Origin: Druceiella hillmani
Taxonomy: Eukaryota; Arthropoda; Insecta; Lepidoptera; Hepialidae
Direction of reading: 5' to 3'
NCBI GenBank assembly: GCA_039881145.1
Contig: JAYKKI010000008.1
Coordinates: forward strand, 33,552,501 to 33,616,500
DNA length: 64,000 nucleotides
Shown here: positions 1 to 12,838 of the stretch, one piece after another
Layout of the letters: each line of letters begins with the position of its first letter
Position numbering within the stretch: position 1 is the stretch's first letter
The notes under the pieces: generated by a model
Seen by the model: only the letters and a program-made list of their open reading frames with translations
Told to the model about the DNA's origin: nothing
The model's database searches: none
Position numbers and translations under genes: made by a program

Positions 1-350
1 AACCTTTTCGGCTCATGAAAACTTATTTCTACAGCATTGTATGGAGTGCGTCTTATACTAAAACCGGTCACACATATTTGCAAAATTACGCAAATTTACA
101 ATGACGGATCGTTTCGATTTTTTGACGCACATCAAAGCACACGAATAACGGACATTTATATAGTCTCCTAAACATGGTGGCATCAGTTGTGCATGTGACT
201 GCAATCAATACGCACGTTTCACTTTGGTCGTGATCACGTCTGCAATGAAGATTGGGATAATACTACTATATTCGAGTGTATGATATGATATCATACCTCT
301 CTACTTCTTTGGTTGTATAATCACCTCTTACAAATGCACGTTGTTCCGCG

Positions 351-351
<1 letters not shown>

Positions 352-418
<67 letters not shown>
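352..418. repeat. (TA)n microsatellite
   Basis: Uninterrupted run of TA dinucleotides of about 65 bases. No further structure is seen. Confidence 0.97.
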
Positions 419-422
<4 letters not shown>

Positions 423-689
423 AACAAATAGATTTATTCACTGAATAACTCAGTGACTAAATCTATTTGTACCCCCCAATATATTAAAAAGTATCTTTGG
501 TCCAATATTATATTTTGGTCTAGGTACAAATTTTTTTAGCTAAATTTTTACATTAAAAACTAATATAAGACACCCATTTTTTCACGTTACAGATATGGTA
601 CGTTGGTATGATGAGATCTCATTAGCTCCAAGCACAGATTAGCTTTCCTCTGAATTTCATGTGGTAGCCAAACGGAATATTTCCACTTC

Positions 690-840
690 TTTTTCAAAGC
701 ATGAAGTTATTTTTCTATTGCAGCATAAGAGCATAAAAATATATCTGCCAAACGATACAAACTTAATCTGAGATCTCTTTCAATATGGCTTTAAATTTCT
801 TCTAAATCAATTATAGGAGGTCGCTTTGGGTAAGGTTTAT
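690..840. repeat. Dispersed fragment also at 37862-38010
   Basis: The string aaagcatgaagtt, followed by a variant of gcagcatgagagcat and by aggtcgct about 100 bases later, recurs in the same order at 37862-38010. The second copy sits inside a paralogous block where the sister block (near 5.0-5.4 kb) lacks it. It is therefore either a dispersed repeat or the tail of another duplicated unit. No coding potential was seen. Confidence 0.55.
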
Positions 841-849
841 CGGAAATTC

Positions 850-850
850 C

Positions 851-920
<70 letters not shown>

Positions 921-922
921 TA
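850..922. repeat. (TA)n microsatellite with short CA end
   Basis: TA run with one TACA interruption near its start, ending in a short (CA)n tract. Confidence 0.97.
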
Positions 923-1128
923 TGAATACACATGCATATTGATACATTGACAATGACTAATTATTCTTTAGTGGCAGTTTTATCGTCATATAGGTTTACA
1001 ATTGTGTGTTTTGTAACGATCACACTTCAGAAAAAGTAGAAATGCTGGTGTACTTACTGCTAAAGTGTACGGCGGGCTACTAAGAGTTTCCAAGTGTTGT
1101 TCCCGACTGGTCTGTTGTACTTTATGTA

Positions 1129-1202
1129 ACAGAGCTCTCCATTATGCTATTCTACAAGAATATATAACATATTCTTGTAGAAAGCATAATGAAAAACTCT
1201 GT
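1129..1202. repeat. Imperfect hairpin, ~35-bp arms
   Basis: The left arm starts acagag and runs through cattatgc and tctacaagaatat. The right arm reads atattcttgtaga, gcataatg, ctctgt. The arms are reverse complements with a few mismatches around a 5-base loop. It could be a decayed miniature foldback element; no target duplication was identified. Confidence 0.8.
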
Positions 1203-2370
1203 TGTTTGGCTGCGACCATTTCCACTAACGTTGTAATTTTGTTAATATAATTTTTTCGTTATTTTCATCCTAGGTATACAAAAGTTTTAAAGGATCAATC
1301 TGGCACAGAACCATATCGATATCACAAGATCAAAATATGTGAATATTTTTTGTTACTGACAATGTGTTAGGTAAGTTTTTTTCAGAGATGACAATTTGAA
1401 TGAAGATATTTCCTATTTTGTATTGCTTTATCAGGCAGATGAATTCTTCGAGGCGTATTCGTTGGTGTGGATTGTTACATTCATAAATAATCTATTAATT
1501 ATTTTGGCAATTTGACACGAGTGATTTAATATTGTTTTGACATTGACGTCAAATTCTCTTGGTTGGTTCTAATTATCAGGAATTCTGAGCATTAGAAATG
1601 CCTTGAACTCATTCTTAAAATAAAAATTTTAAACCGAATGTAATTCAACGATTTATAGTTTCCATTATTGTTTTTAGCTGTATGTCTCGTTGATATTCTA
1701 TGCTTTCTGCTTTCTTCATTGAATAACTTTTGAGCCGTAAAAAAATTAAAAATAATTCAACCTTTATATACTGGCAAATGTGACGAAATTGAAAGAAATA
1801 AATGAATAACATAAAAGCAAATCGAATCACTTCGAAGTAAAATAAATATATTTGAATGTATATTTTAACGCCAAAACCAAAGAAAATGGACCATTACGAA
1901 AATCGGCAAGGCAATAGTAAGAAATGTTTTAAAGATAGATGGAAATATAATGATATATGTTGAGTTTCCATAAATTATTTTTCAATTTGTAACAATTTTA
2001 ATATTGATAAAAATAAAAATCTCTGTTTCACGTGGAATAACTTATATAAGAAATTTACCAAAACATATTTTTTGACATATTTAATATTTTTAAGGAAAAT
2101 TTATATAACAGTTATTCTAAACATCATAATTTTACACTGCAAAAATATTTTACTCCTCTTGATAAGTGAATAAATTTTATTCCTTTTTTCCTGCAAGTTA
2201 TATCTCAAAGAAAATCATTTACAAAAAGCGCAGCACATAGTAATTGAATTTTCCGTGAAGAATTTTTCCATCTAACGAGTTGAAATTAACGCTGTTGGTT
2301 CTATATCAGCTGTGCTACTCTGTTTATAGTGCTATGTCACTAAATGTGTTTAATGTGAAAAGCTATTTTT

Positions 2371-2880
2371 AGGATTCCCTATATCAAAAAGAAAAAAACG
2401 GAGCCCTCTAATTTATAAGTATGTTCATCCGTCCGTTACAGCTATTTTTCTCAGAAATTGTTTAAGGCAGAAACTTGACATTTAAAATAGTAATAAAATA
2501 TATTAGCACGGCAATTTGCCGATATGGGTTACTGCAATGTTCATACTTTTTGGTATTATATATATTTCAAAGTTTTGAGTGGAATATTCCAAACAGTATT
2601 CCATAAAAAATTTAAAAAAGGCAATAATATTAATACAAAAATCTTAAAAAGACAGGAGATTAACCTAGATCTTATTATTTTTCAAATATGCATCATATTT
2701 TTAGGTCCATGAAAATATATTAGGCAATATATTTACGTTGTGAAAAATTAATATTTGTAAATAGTTTAATAGAAATGCTATGTGCCTCTAAATGGTCATA
2801 AGTGCATAAATGTGTACTGAACCCTCGCATGATGGGTTCAGTCCACATTTATGTACTACTTGTGCTTGACACATTGTTTT
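2371..2880 (+). mobile_element. Dispersed repeat, lepidopteran-like, inserted in block U1
   Basis: It opens with aggattccct, an A-rich run and acggagccctc, and shortly after carries catccgtccgt. It ends with a tttaatag...tgctatgt...gaaccctcg segment followed by a T-rich tail. This matches the head and tail of a repeat I remember as abundant in moth and butterfly genomes (gggttccgtacc ... ggaaccctcg ... gagtccgactcgcac). A better preserved relative is at 27976-28463. Sister block U2 near 34975-34990 runs straight through the insertion point, so this is an insertion of about 510 bases. No coding frame was recognised. Confidence 0.65.
2795..2861. repeat. Hairpin inside the dispersed repeat
   Basis: Left arm cataaatgtgtactgaaccc and right arm gggttcagtccacatttatg pair with one mismatch around an 8-10 base loop. 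Weaker pairing continues outward. It seems to replace the usual 3' end of the repeat with an inverted copy. Confidence 0.85.
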
Positions 2881-5800
2881 CCTACAGAATATAGCGATAA
2901 ATTTATCCAATAATCTCCCAACTTATATGCAACACAATGGCTTCTTTTCTACTCTACTTTTCAATGTTTATTAAGGAGTCTTAAAATGTAATTACGGCAG
3001 TTGCCATATTTTCAATGGCAAATAATGCGTGAAGACACCTTCAAAAGTTGAATAAATGATTAAAAATTTGATTTTAACCGTTTGGTACTTAATTAGATTT
3101 ACTAAGCGACTTATAAAACGCGAACCAAAAGTTAATAACAATCCGTTAGTTAATCTAACTCAGTCGTAATCTATTTATTCTCTACCCGTATCAATATCTG
3201 AAATATTTACATGTCGGTAATTTTTCAAGTTATACTACTCATTAAGGCGCGTTATGAAAAAAAATGGTGAGTAAAATTTTAAAAATACAGGATAGCACTA
3301 TGCAACAAAAAATCGACACCATGAAGTTGCTTAGCAAACATAATTAAAGGACTGGAACCTGATTACAACTACCGTTGGTAAAATGTAAATTCAATCAAAT
3401 AATTGAATATTAAAAATTAAAATTTCAAATTTAAATGAAAGACATCATTGTATGTACTGAAAGGTGACATTATCTGTCGGACTGTTTAAAATTCTGTATG
3501 TGTTTATTTCCATTACAAATTATTAAATACTTAAAATTACTAACTTAAAATATATTTTTAGCTTATTCATTTATTTTCATTATGACTTCAGTTTTTTTAT
3601 TTAAGTAATAATGAAATACTTTGTTTAGATTGTTTTAGTAAATTTAACAATTATTTATATTCACGTGTTAATATTAAATTGAATGCTGAGTATTCATTGA
3701 AATATTTACAATAATCAAATTTAATTGTAAAATAAGATCCAATTTGTTATTATTCTGTAAAAGAAAATAATAATTTTAATTTTTAATCACATGATTGAAT
3801 TTATATTATTACCAAACGTATTTGTAATCACGCACCAGTCCCTTTACTATTTAATTTTATACTAATTATTTGCGTAAAGTTATTTTTGTATTATGTCTAA
3901 AAGTATAACTTCTAACTCGTATACATAAGTACACACCAATGTTTTTTAATTTTAATTTTTGGTTTCTTTCCTTTTTAATTATATTTAATTCTATTATTAT
4001 ACAAATTTTGAAATATTTTAAAGTAATTCACATAAGATTTTAAACACAACATTGATTTTGATTGTTGTGTAAGATCGTTTTGTCTCAACAAGTAATTGAA
4101 GACAATTATTACTGGAGGAATAAGTTATTTTTTTACTTATTTATTATTAGAAACTTACTTACTTATTTATACAAATATTTGGTACCTTTAGTTTTCAGTA
4201 AGTATATCTTGCGATCGGTCAAAATAATATTAATTTAGTATTTTGGAAGAATAAAATAAGTTTATAACATATACAATGTTATCAAAAAAACCTTCTAAGT
4301 AATTGTTCATATTTTTCCAACAAGAAAAGGAAACCCTTGTATTATAAGGGGTATCACTGTAAATGTATTATGCAAATGTTTTCAGATTTGAATATACATA
4401 CTTTTGAAGATCTTCCAGTTATCAGTACGGCGCGTCATTTTTGTGCCATTTGAAATGTAGTTGCCTAACTGCTTTTTGAGTACGCGTTATTTTGTATTGT
4501 TCTTAAAATTGCGTTTTAAATGACATAATTGGAATTTGTAGGCGAGAGTAAAGTCAAGGCTTCCGTGTGTTTGGATTTTACTTACAATTTTATTTACTTA
4601 ATTCTACAGCGAGCTTTTATTAAAATATGTTGTTTTTTTCGACTTTGTCCACCATTTCCTCGGAATATATGTGTATAATCGTCGGTAAGCTTTATATTTT
4701 TTCAGGCAAACAGGCAAAAAGGGCTAAGGTTGTTAATTAGTTTATCTGGCGAAGAATTAGTAAATGGGTTCAGGGTACAATAATACCAAAACTGATCATG
4801 ACGTTTCAAAAATAAAGATAGTTGCAAAAATTAATGAAACAAGAATATGTAACAGTTAGAGAAAACTTCGTATATCTTTCTACACAGCGAATTGTCTAAG
4901 ATCAAAGTAGGATTTATTTTAGTGACATCCCATACAGAATATGATGTTTTGATGTTATTTACCAAAAAACTGATTTATTTATTTATTTATTAAAATGTAT
5001 AGAAATAATAGTATAGTTTGTGGGTCAAATATATGTGGGCAACTAATAAACCCGCCATTATATTTCATTTGTAACTCATATGCGAGAGTATCAAACTTTA
5101 ACTTCTTAAAATTTACAAATTTTGTTTGTCCGTTCCTCGTCAAACAAACAGATTACTAACGGAACAGAGAATGGAACACGACGATTTTTATATATTTCAC
5201 TATTATTTTTGGAGAAGTTTCCATAACCTCCCATTACAAATCGCTGAAAAAATATAGGGGTTTTGTTAATTTCCAACTTAATATATTATTGTCGTATTAC
5301 TGCAAATTTAACGAAGAACTTGACAGTTAATATTTAATTATCTACTTATTTATCTGGTGGTAACAAAGACTTAAATAATACTTTCCTGTCATGTTATGAC
5401 GTTATCTTGTAAGATTTTGTTATTTCTATGAATGTAGAATATTTTATGCTATTCAGACAAAATGGTTATTGAATGAATGTCCCAATTCATCTTTTTTATG
5501 ATATTTTGAAAAATAACACATAAGTTTCACATTCAAACACACGTTTTAATTGTTTCCATCAAGCTTCTTATTTAGTCTTTAATCTCCTCATAACGAGTTT
5601 AATATATTTCTCCGAGCCTGCCATGTTCTACAAAGTGTCCAATTTTTTTTTATATTTGATTATTTTTATAGAATAAAGAGAAGTTATTCTGCTGGCGAAT
5701 TTTGATTAATGAACATGGATCGTTAAAAAGTTTTATATCTCTTGTAACGGTTTTGGGTTATCCTTTTATTACAGGGCACTAAATGTGTCAAGAAAAGTTA

Positions 5801-7031
5801 AATTATTTGTTAAGTAAATTTTACATGAATACTTTAAAAGAAGTATACAAAAAACATTTTAAAACTTTGCCAGATATACAAATGATTCGGTCTGAATAAT
5901 AACCTAAAAATATTACATCGTATTTGAGAATGTAAGTGACCTACTTGCGATTATCTATTTTTAACAATTTTGACTGTTCGCCTAAATATCAAAAAACTCG
6001 TTTTATAGTAATATCGCTTGCAAAAGTATATCATGAATATAGTAATGAAATCAGTGGCAAAATGGATCACGAATTCACAAAGGATCAGTATCTCCAAATA
6101 AAATTATGAAGAACACAGAATATATGAAAATATTGGTATTAATAATTTTAATATTTTTCTTACAAATAAATATAGAATATTAATGATAAATCATAATTAA
6201 ATATACTAGAGCAGAAAGATTACAGTTCTTGCCATTTTTATATGAACAAAATATCTGTAAACTCGTACTATGAAGTGAATTCAGGAAAATTTAATTATGA
6301 ATGCTAGTTAATAGAGAAAGTAATACTTAAGGAGCAGTAGTATTGCTATTGGTTTATTTGTAAATATTTATCTTATTATTCAAATATTGATATAAATCAT
6401 TGACAAATGTAAAACGAATAATTTGGCTGTCAATATCTTTTTAATTCAATGCAGCAAGTTGACATAAATAATTATTAATTAATATCATCCTGACGTTTCC
6501 ATACGTTTGACGTACGTAGTTAAAAGGTTAGGTGTGAGATACTGCAAAACACTTTGATGATCATACATTTTGAAGGAGAGGCCCTTTTAAAAATTCATCC
6601 CCATTTGACGGGTTTCTTAAGGAAGAAAATGTACTTCCCCAAGTCTGATGTGTGGAGAGACTTGCGTGTCTTTACATACAAATATACATTGAATTATAAA
6701 AGTCTTATTTTTAGTCTAAAAGAAAGGATTCAATTGAGCCCCTTTCAAAGTCGGGACAATTAGAAATTGAAATTTTAAACGGCTTTTGTAAATGCAATAA
6801 CTTCGTTTTCATGAATAGAAGCATTGTTGTACTCCTCAAATATACTACTAATCAAATTTGTTAAAGTTATAACAAGTAAATTTGCTTAACTAACAACACT
6901 GTATCATACGTTAATTATAATTAAAGCGTCCATGAAAATATTTGCCTTAATTAGCAAATATTACAAGTTAAGAAGCAAACAAGGTTATTTTCCTAACGTT
7001 TGAAGCAAATAATACTACTTTTTATTTATTG

Positions 7032-7176
<145 letters not shown>

Positions 7177-7512
7177 TTATGAACGGTATAATAAACATCG
7201 GATATAGATTAATTCCATTCATATAACTTCTCGCCTATACATGGTAAACTATAACATAGTTGAAACTTTAATTCAAATTCATTTAAATAGTGTAACAGAC
7301 GAAAGTATTAAATTTCTACATTTTAGTTCCGTGGTTTATTTCACTAATTAAAAGGTTTTCGTACGTCAAATGTGAGATAACATATGAGTTTTCAGCAACG
7401 CTCCTCATTTTTATTGATAGGAGGTTACTTTTAAAAGTAGCGTAATAGAAAGCGACGGGACATTATATTACCTTAATGATTTCTATTAGCCAACACGTTA
7501 TTAGCTTAACAT

Positions 7513-7563
7513 TAACCAATCCAATCTAGTCCACGTGGACCGTGGGCTAGATTGGATTGGTTA
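7513..7563. repeat. Hairpin with 17-bp perfect arms
   Basis: The arm taaccaatccaatctag (7513-7529) is exactly repeated in inverse as ctagattggattggtta (7547-7563). The spacer begins with a 12-base palindrome, gtccacgtggac (7529-7540). Perfect arms suggest a young insertion or a maintained structure; the function is unknown. Confidence 0.9.
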
Positions 7564-8761
7564 ACGTTTATCTTCCAATTATACCAATCATTTAGAAACG
7601 ATTCCTTATCTTAAAAGCAAAGCCAAAGGTGCACAAAAAATATCCAAATGTTCCAAAACTGCGTTACGTTATTTATTTTTTATCAATATTTAGAATTTTG
7701 AGTATTGTGTAGAGATACCTTAGATTAAATAAGCATGTATGCATAAGAGGATTGTTATAGATTTCAATGATTATACCATATTCGGAAGGAATCCCACAAA
7801 GAAAAGATTTGGAAAAGATAATTCTTCAATAAGTTTTATTGTTACATTTGATACTAAGTTGCTTCTCACATTACAAAAATCGTCAATATTTTAATATATT
7901 TAATAAAATATTACAACCCAATATTTTTTAAAACACAATTTTCATCTCGCACACAAAATTAGATTAAAATAAAAAAAGAAAGTAAAATTTCAAATATTGG
8001 TTTTTCAAGAAACATTAGTTAAAATCTACGCAAATTTTGAATAATTCCGAAAATTAAATTAAATAACATTTATAGCGGAAGTGAAACGGCACACTAACAG
8101 AAATGTAATTTAATTGCTCATACATTTCTACTCATTGATCGGATGCGAAACGAAAAATGGAAAAAAAACACTTTGTAAATTCACAAATGAATACGAGCGA
8201 CCCAAATTAGCATACGTTTATTTTTCAACGAGGGCGGTTGAAACTACGGGTGAGGTTTTATGTTTATAAGCGAAGGCATGAATACTGTTTTTAAAGAAGT
8301 ATTTTTTCTATGTAAATACAAAATATTTAGTTATAACCCCAAATAGTTTCTATACTTTTCTTATATTATATTTGTATTTGGTTTCGTAATTCGCACTTGA
8401 TTATCAAAAATTACTTATTTTTATTAAAATAGTAGTAGGGTTGCCACCTTTGCCAGACCCAAGACCCGGAGATCAGTAAAAACAGAAAAGGACACAAAAC
8501 CAGTTTCACAAAACTGATATTAAATGTTTCTTTAGGTTTAATCTCAGGTTTAATCTACATTACTTAAATAATTAGAAATTATAGCATTAATAATCTAATT
8601 TATACTTAGGTGTTTCAATTAGTTTTAATACTTACTGAAATGTATTATTTGAGACTTGGCTCTGACATATTTGATTATCATTAAAATATTATTTCTTATT
8701 AAACAAATTATTGACAATTTAGATTATAATTCAATTTTATTAAGAGTTCCGATTTCACCAT

Positions 8762-10330
8762 TTAAAGCGACGGGTAGTTTCGTTCGTCTGTCCATAAATT
8801 TCCTATCAAAGAAAAAAATCGCTCAATAAAAGTTTTGTTCATATGTGTAGAGAATATTTTCTCCATTATTTTCGATAATTCATTAAAATTAGCGAATTTC
8901 ATTTCAACATATAACAAATCAGACCAAAATGTTGAGAATCCACTTTTAAAAACTATGGATGAATAGTCTTCAATTTGTTAAAATCGTCATAAAGTTTTTC
9001 GTCGATTTGATTCGAGTGATTTTCGTCGATGTTTTTAAATTAATCTTCACACGTGATGGCATATTTCATATAAATTAAATTTTGAGGCTACTTTGACGAT
9101 GGAACTATTAAAATCATAGTTTTAATTTAAGCAATTCGTAGTATTTCTATACATAGTACTTGATTCTTTTTTTTAAATTTATTTTTTGTTATCTTAGCGC
9201 CATAAACTTCATGATTTAATCGGCTTCCAATTTTCTCTTCAACCTCTTTCATTATTGTATGCAATTTAGCAGATGTGACAGTTTCCTTTTTAAGCAATGA
9301 TATCCCTTGGTATGGTATTTTTGAAGATAAATCCCCTGTATTTTTATAATCCTTCATAAAATCTCATGCAATTTTACGACACGCATTTCCCATACAATTT
9401 TATGACAAGACGTAAAATATGACGATACAGCAGATCAAGATAGTATTAATTTACCAGCTTTATAGTCGAGCTAAACCATCGAATTAGTCCATGGTGAAAA
9501 ACGTTTTTTATTCGAATTTAAACATTTTTTTTAGCCTAGAAAATTCATTTCATTTCGTTTTATTGAGAAATTCAGTACAAACTTTTAAAATTAAGTTTTC
9601 TACGTCATACGTTAATTCTTTTATTGCATTTCTAGCAGCATTATTAAAAACATGGCAATTATAGCCCGCTTTTATTATTTTTGTCTCCGGATATTTTTTA
9701 ATGATTTTATGGTATACATAATTTTGTGCTCCGTAGTTCGCGTATTATCTGAGAAACCAGATACGAATGTTGAGTCTAAGTTATGTTTCTGTATAAATTT
9801 TCCAATATTACAAACATTTTTACTGATATTTATTCCGAGTTTTGAAAACAAAATCATTAAGTTATTTTGGACACCTTTTTCACGATCAAAATTCTTAAAA
9901 CAATAGAATAGTTTTTGAAAACCTTTATCAGAGATATCAGTAGCCATGGAAAGGTGTAGCCGTTTGAAATTCATTTGAAATATTAAGCTTTTTCAATGTC
10001 CATTCAATTGAAATTGGAGCAACAACAGTTAAACCAATTGATTCTGCTTTTGTTCGACCACAATGAACATTTTGGATGATATAGCATCTGAATATAAAGA
10101 GCCATTGTGTTTAGTGTCCTACTCAAGGCTTGGATATCTATAATAATGGTTAATTGCATGATTAAATGATGTTATTTCAATAAGAGCAACTCTTGTTGTT
10201 CAACCATATTACTTTTTGGTATAAATGTTGCGAATAATGAATTAGACTGTAAGTTTCTTACGGTTTTCTTTTGAGTTTCTGAATTTACGTGACTAGATAA
10301 AGTTTGTTCGCCATCCCACTTGAAAAGAGG
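8762..10330 (-). pseudogene. Decayed hAT-superfamily transposase-like gene (DUF4371/ZBED-type)
   Basis: Read on the minus strand from about 10330 down to a stop at 8762-8764, broken by stops and frameshifts. Pieces in order are: a BED-like start (FKWDGEQTLSSHV) near 10.32 kb; CGRTKAESIG and VVAPIS near 10.03 kb; LSMATDISDKGFQKLF followed by NFDREKGVQNN near 9.9 kb; NCHVFNNAARNAIKEL and DVENLILKVCTEFLN near 9.6 kb; then a C-terminal dimerisation-like end IERFFSLIGNLWTDERN at 8.77-8.85 kb. These match, in the expected order, the hAT-derived proteins common in insects, whose typical motifs are CGRTKAEAI, STDASNKGN, YFxxEKG, HN(A)xxxA and VERIFSLxNxxWTDER. A 99-codon frame (9675-9974) and a 76-codon frame (9127-9357) are the longest intact parts. 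No inverted repeats or target duplication were located. Inference: a dead transposon or transposon-derived gene. Confidence 0.85.
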
Positions 10331-10955
10331 CGATGTTTTTTTTTTCTAATTTAAATATTCAAATATCATTTGTACATATTTATTTGTAATTTATAAAATA
10401 AACATTCCACTTACCTTTCCAAGTAATTTTTCCTTTCCTCATACTGCTTGTTGTATATGTCTGTAATTATTTAATGTCTTTAAATGTGTTCTTTATGGTA
10501 ATGATGAAAATAAAATCGATAACAATCAAACTTTCTTATTAATTCTTATTACATTATAATATATTCTTATTACATGTATTCGGTAGTGGCTTGGTTTGTA
10601 TGGTAAGTTAGTGAGAAACTGGCTATTGACCTTTTCCGACAGAAGTAGGCAGTTATCGGCTGCCGACTCATCACCTACAATGGTCGGATTGTCGGCTGTC
10701 TGCTTTACACCTTACTGCATGAAATAATAAAATTTACTTCAAATAGATGCCTATAATTTTCAGATTTTTCATCTCAAAATCAATTTTAGATCTATAGTAA
10801 CATCATAACTGTTGAATAATTTGATATGAAATATCGATGGAAAATGGATATTAGTGTTATTATTCATATAGCACCTATTAGTAAAATATTAAAATGAGCA
10901 ATAAGAAAAAGTAAAGAAATAATTATTTTTATTTTTTCAAATTTATATTAAATTT

Positions 10956-11168
10956 CACAATTAAATGAAACTACGTGATGTAGTATTATTTCTACTTTCT
11001 TTAATTTCTTTACTTGTAATACAACGAAATGTTGTTGTTGTAGTTGTAATACAACGAAACCTAGGTCGTGGTAAATAAATTAAAGAAAGTAGAAATAATA
11101 CTACATCACGTAGTTTCATTTAATTGTGAATAATGAATTTCTACAAAATTAACGCCAAATATATTAAA
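10956..11168 (+). mobile_element. PLE-derived foldback element FB1 with 13-bp target duplication
   Basis: A hairpin whose arms are PLE terminal repeat: left arm cacaattaaatgaaactacg, right arm its inverse ending at 11128. The right arm is followed by the first ~40 bases downstream of the pLTR (gaataATGAATTTC...). The pair is bounded by a 13-base direct repeat, ttatattaaattt, at 10943-10955 and 11169-11181. Block C near 54150-54170 has the uninterrupted site. Only the 3' half of the hammerhead motif (GAAA, CCTAGGTCGTGG) survives here, near 11055-11071. This is a non-autonomous derivative of the Penelope-like family at 17-24 kb. Confidence 0.85.
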
Positions 11169-11738
11169 TTATATTAAATTTACAGAAAAATATTAAGGAT
11201 TTAATGCTGATGCCAAGTAAAAGAATTAAATGTGGTTCTGAGTTTACCGTACATGTTTGTTTCAATAAAAAAATTCCTTTGCTACAAATATTATTATGAT
11301 AAATCATCATCACTTTTTATAGCATTCATTCGGAATTTTTACAAAATGTTCACATTATCCTCGCAATGGATTCACAAATCAATTATAGATACAGTACCCA
11401 ATAATGTACCAGTTTTGAGTACCTAAAAGTAAGTTGTAATTCGGACAAAAATTTGCATCTATAACAACGAAAATAATACCTAGTTACATATTTGTATTTA
11501 ATTTTACACAAACGTATTAAGAATGTACAGTGTTTAGCTTTAACAAATCAAAATTTCGGTCATATGCGGATTTCTGACGTGTTTCTTATTTATAATTTTT
11601 TTTAAATATTTGTGGTAATTGTCTCTAGAATATTTTATGTTCTGTGAAATGCTTGTTTAGTTATAAAATCAAATATAGTTTTTACTTGCTGATAGCGAGT
11701 AGCTGGTAGCTGTCCACGTAAAAATATGTTATCTTTAG

Positions 11739-11795
11739 ATATTAGTCTTTTAGGGTCTCGCTATATGATATTAATCTTTTAGGGTCTCGCTGTAG
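11739..11795. repeat. 29-bp tandem repeat, two copies
   Basis: The unit gatattagtcttttagggt...cgct occurs twice with a 29-base period. The paralogous place in block C (about 54748-54803) also holds two copies, so the tandem predates the A/C duplication. Confidence 0.85.
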
Positions 11796-11936
11796 ACAAC
11801 ATGGTTTTCTTTTTGGCTGGATGATGACCAAAACTTTCAAGTAAATTGGCTCTTAAGCAAGACACATATAAAGGAAAATAGGAGAAACAGTCGCTCCTTG
11901 ATCTACACTCATCCATTTTAAACTTAGTCCATGTGT

Positions 11937-12838
11937 CTTATTTATAGTCATGACACAGCAAACTTTAATAGAAAATTACAGATGATTGAACACAAAGTTG
12001 TAATGTGGAGGGATCAGCGGAATTCGTGGGGCGAACATAGTTTCCCCTTGATTTATGTCTGTGATAATCTTGGCTTAGATAATGTTTTTGTGTAAAGATT
12101 TCACATGAAACCTACTAGTAGCAGAGTTTTAGAAGGTTTATGTTATGTAACAGCATGATTGGAGTACCAAATTTGAGATAGAGTTTATGATATGGAATTC
12201 CTACCGGATCAAGAGTGTGCAAGAACAATAATACAGTATAATGTATAGCACTAAAAATTACGTATTCACTAATTTCACTTACTCGATATTATACATTTTA
12301 TTACAGAGTTCACCAATTGTCTAATCCTTGGTGGTATTGACCAAATCATTTGTCGGATTGGGAATAATTTTTTCTTTTAATCATGAAGCGTAAATCGATG
12401 AATATTCTAGTATATTCTGTCACTCACAAGTTGATTAGATCTTTCACAATATTGCAAAGGTTACTTGGAATATTCATTTTTTCATTCCACTTCAAAATGT
12501 TTACGTCACTAATATCTAGGAGCAACCCAGAAAACTCTGCCCTCAAGTTATGTTGCTAAACTTGTACAGAAAATATGTTGATGTTACACTGTTAGATGTT
12601 TGACATGAGATAGGACTTAACCTCTTCTGCACGTATCTTATATGGTATAATATAATAAAATTTATAGGTCAATAGAAAAATAAAATTAGTATATTTTTAG
12701 TAGGGAAACATTTCCGATGTCCCCTTTTATCAAGTTATTGTTTTAAGACCTATTGCAAAATTAAATAACTTCCTACTGACTATTTTGTAATATATTGTGT
12801 TAGGTTTCAAATTTCAATGCGTTTAAATATATTTAATT
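11937..12838. other. Segment present in block A but not in block C
   Basis: Blocks A and C align up to ttagtccatgtgtc (A 11924-11937) and again from ttacatttatttagt (A ~12868), but C continues directly. About 0.9 kb is therefore an insertion in A or a deletion in C. I could not recognise a coding domain, terminal repeats or a target duplication in it. Confidence 0.6.

Larger units (their letters stand above)
1..2246. other. Non-coding stretch
   Basis: AT-rich DNA in which I see no gene. It holds two TA microsatellites, one hairpin and a short dispersed fragment, each listed separately. The open frames here are short and show no recognisable domain or protein-like composition. Positions 180-250 contain a gtttcact...ggtcgtgatca string that resembles, in reverse complement, the gatcacgacc...gaaac string near 33700-33730, so both may be remnants of one dispersed repeat (weak, by eye). 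Confidence 0.5.
2247..6420. repeat. Paralogous block U1 (sister of 34862-39430)
   Basis: Collinear islands of similarity link this stretch to 34862-39430. Matches are gtgctactctgttta near 2310 with gtgccactctactta near 34928; tcaaaataatattaattta near 4217 with its counterpart near 35589; gtcaaggcttcc near 4553 with the same string near 37307; and ggttattgaatgaatgt near 5464 with a counterpart near 38548. The offset is roughly constant at 32-33 kb. The block looks non-coding in both copies. The U1 copy carries a dispersed-repeat insertion at 2371-2880 that the sister lacks. Confidence 0.75.

Noticed and set aside
6554..6763. 69-codon ATG frame MMIIHFEG...
   Set aside because: No motif, no paralogous conservation in block U2, and composition similar to other chance frames.
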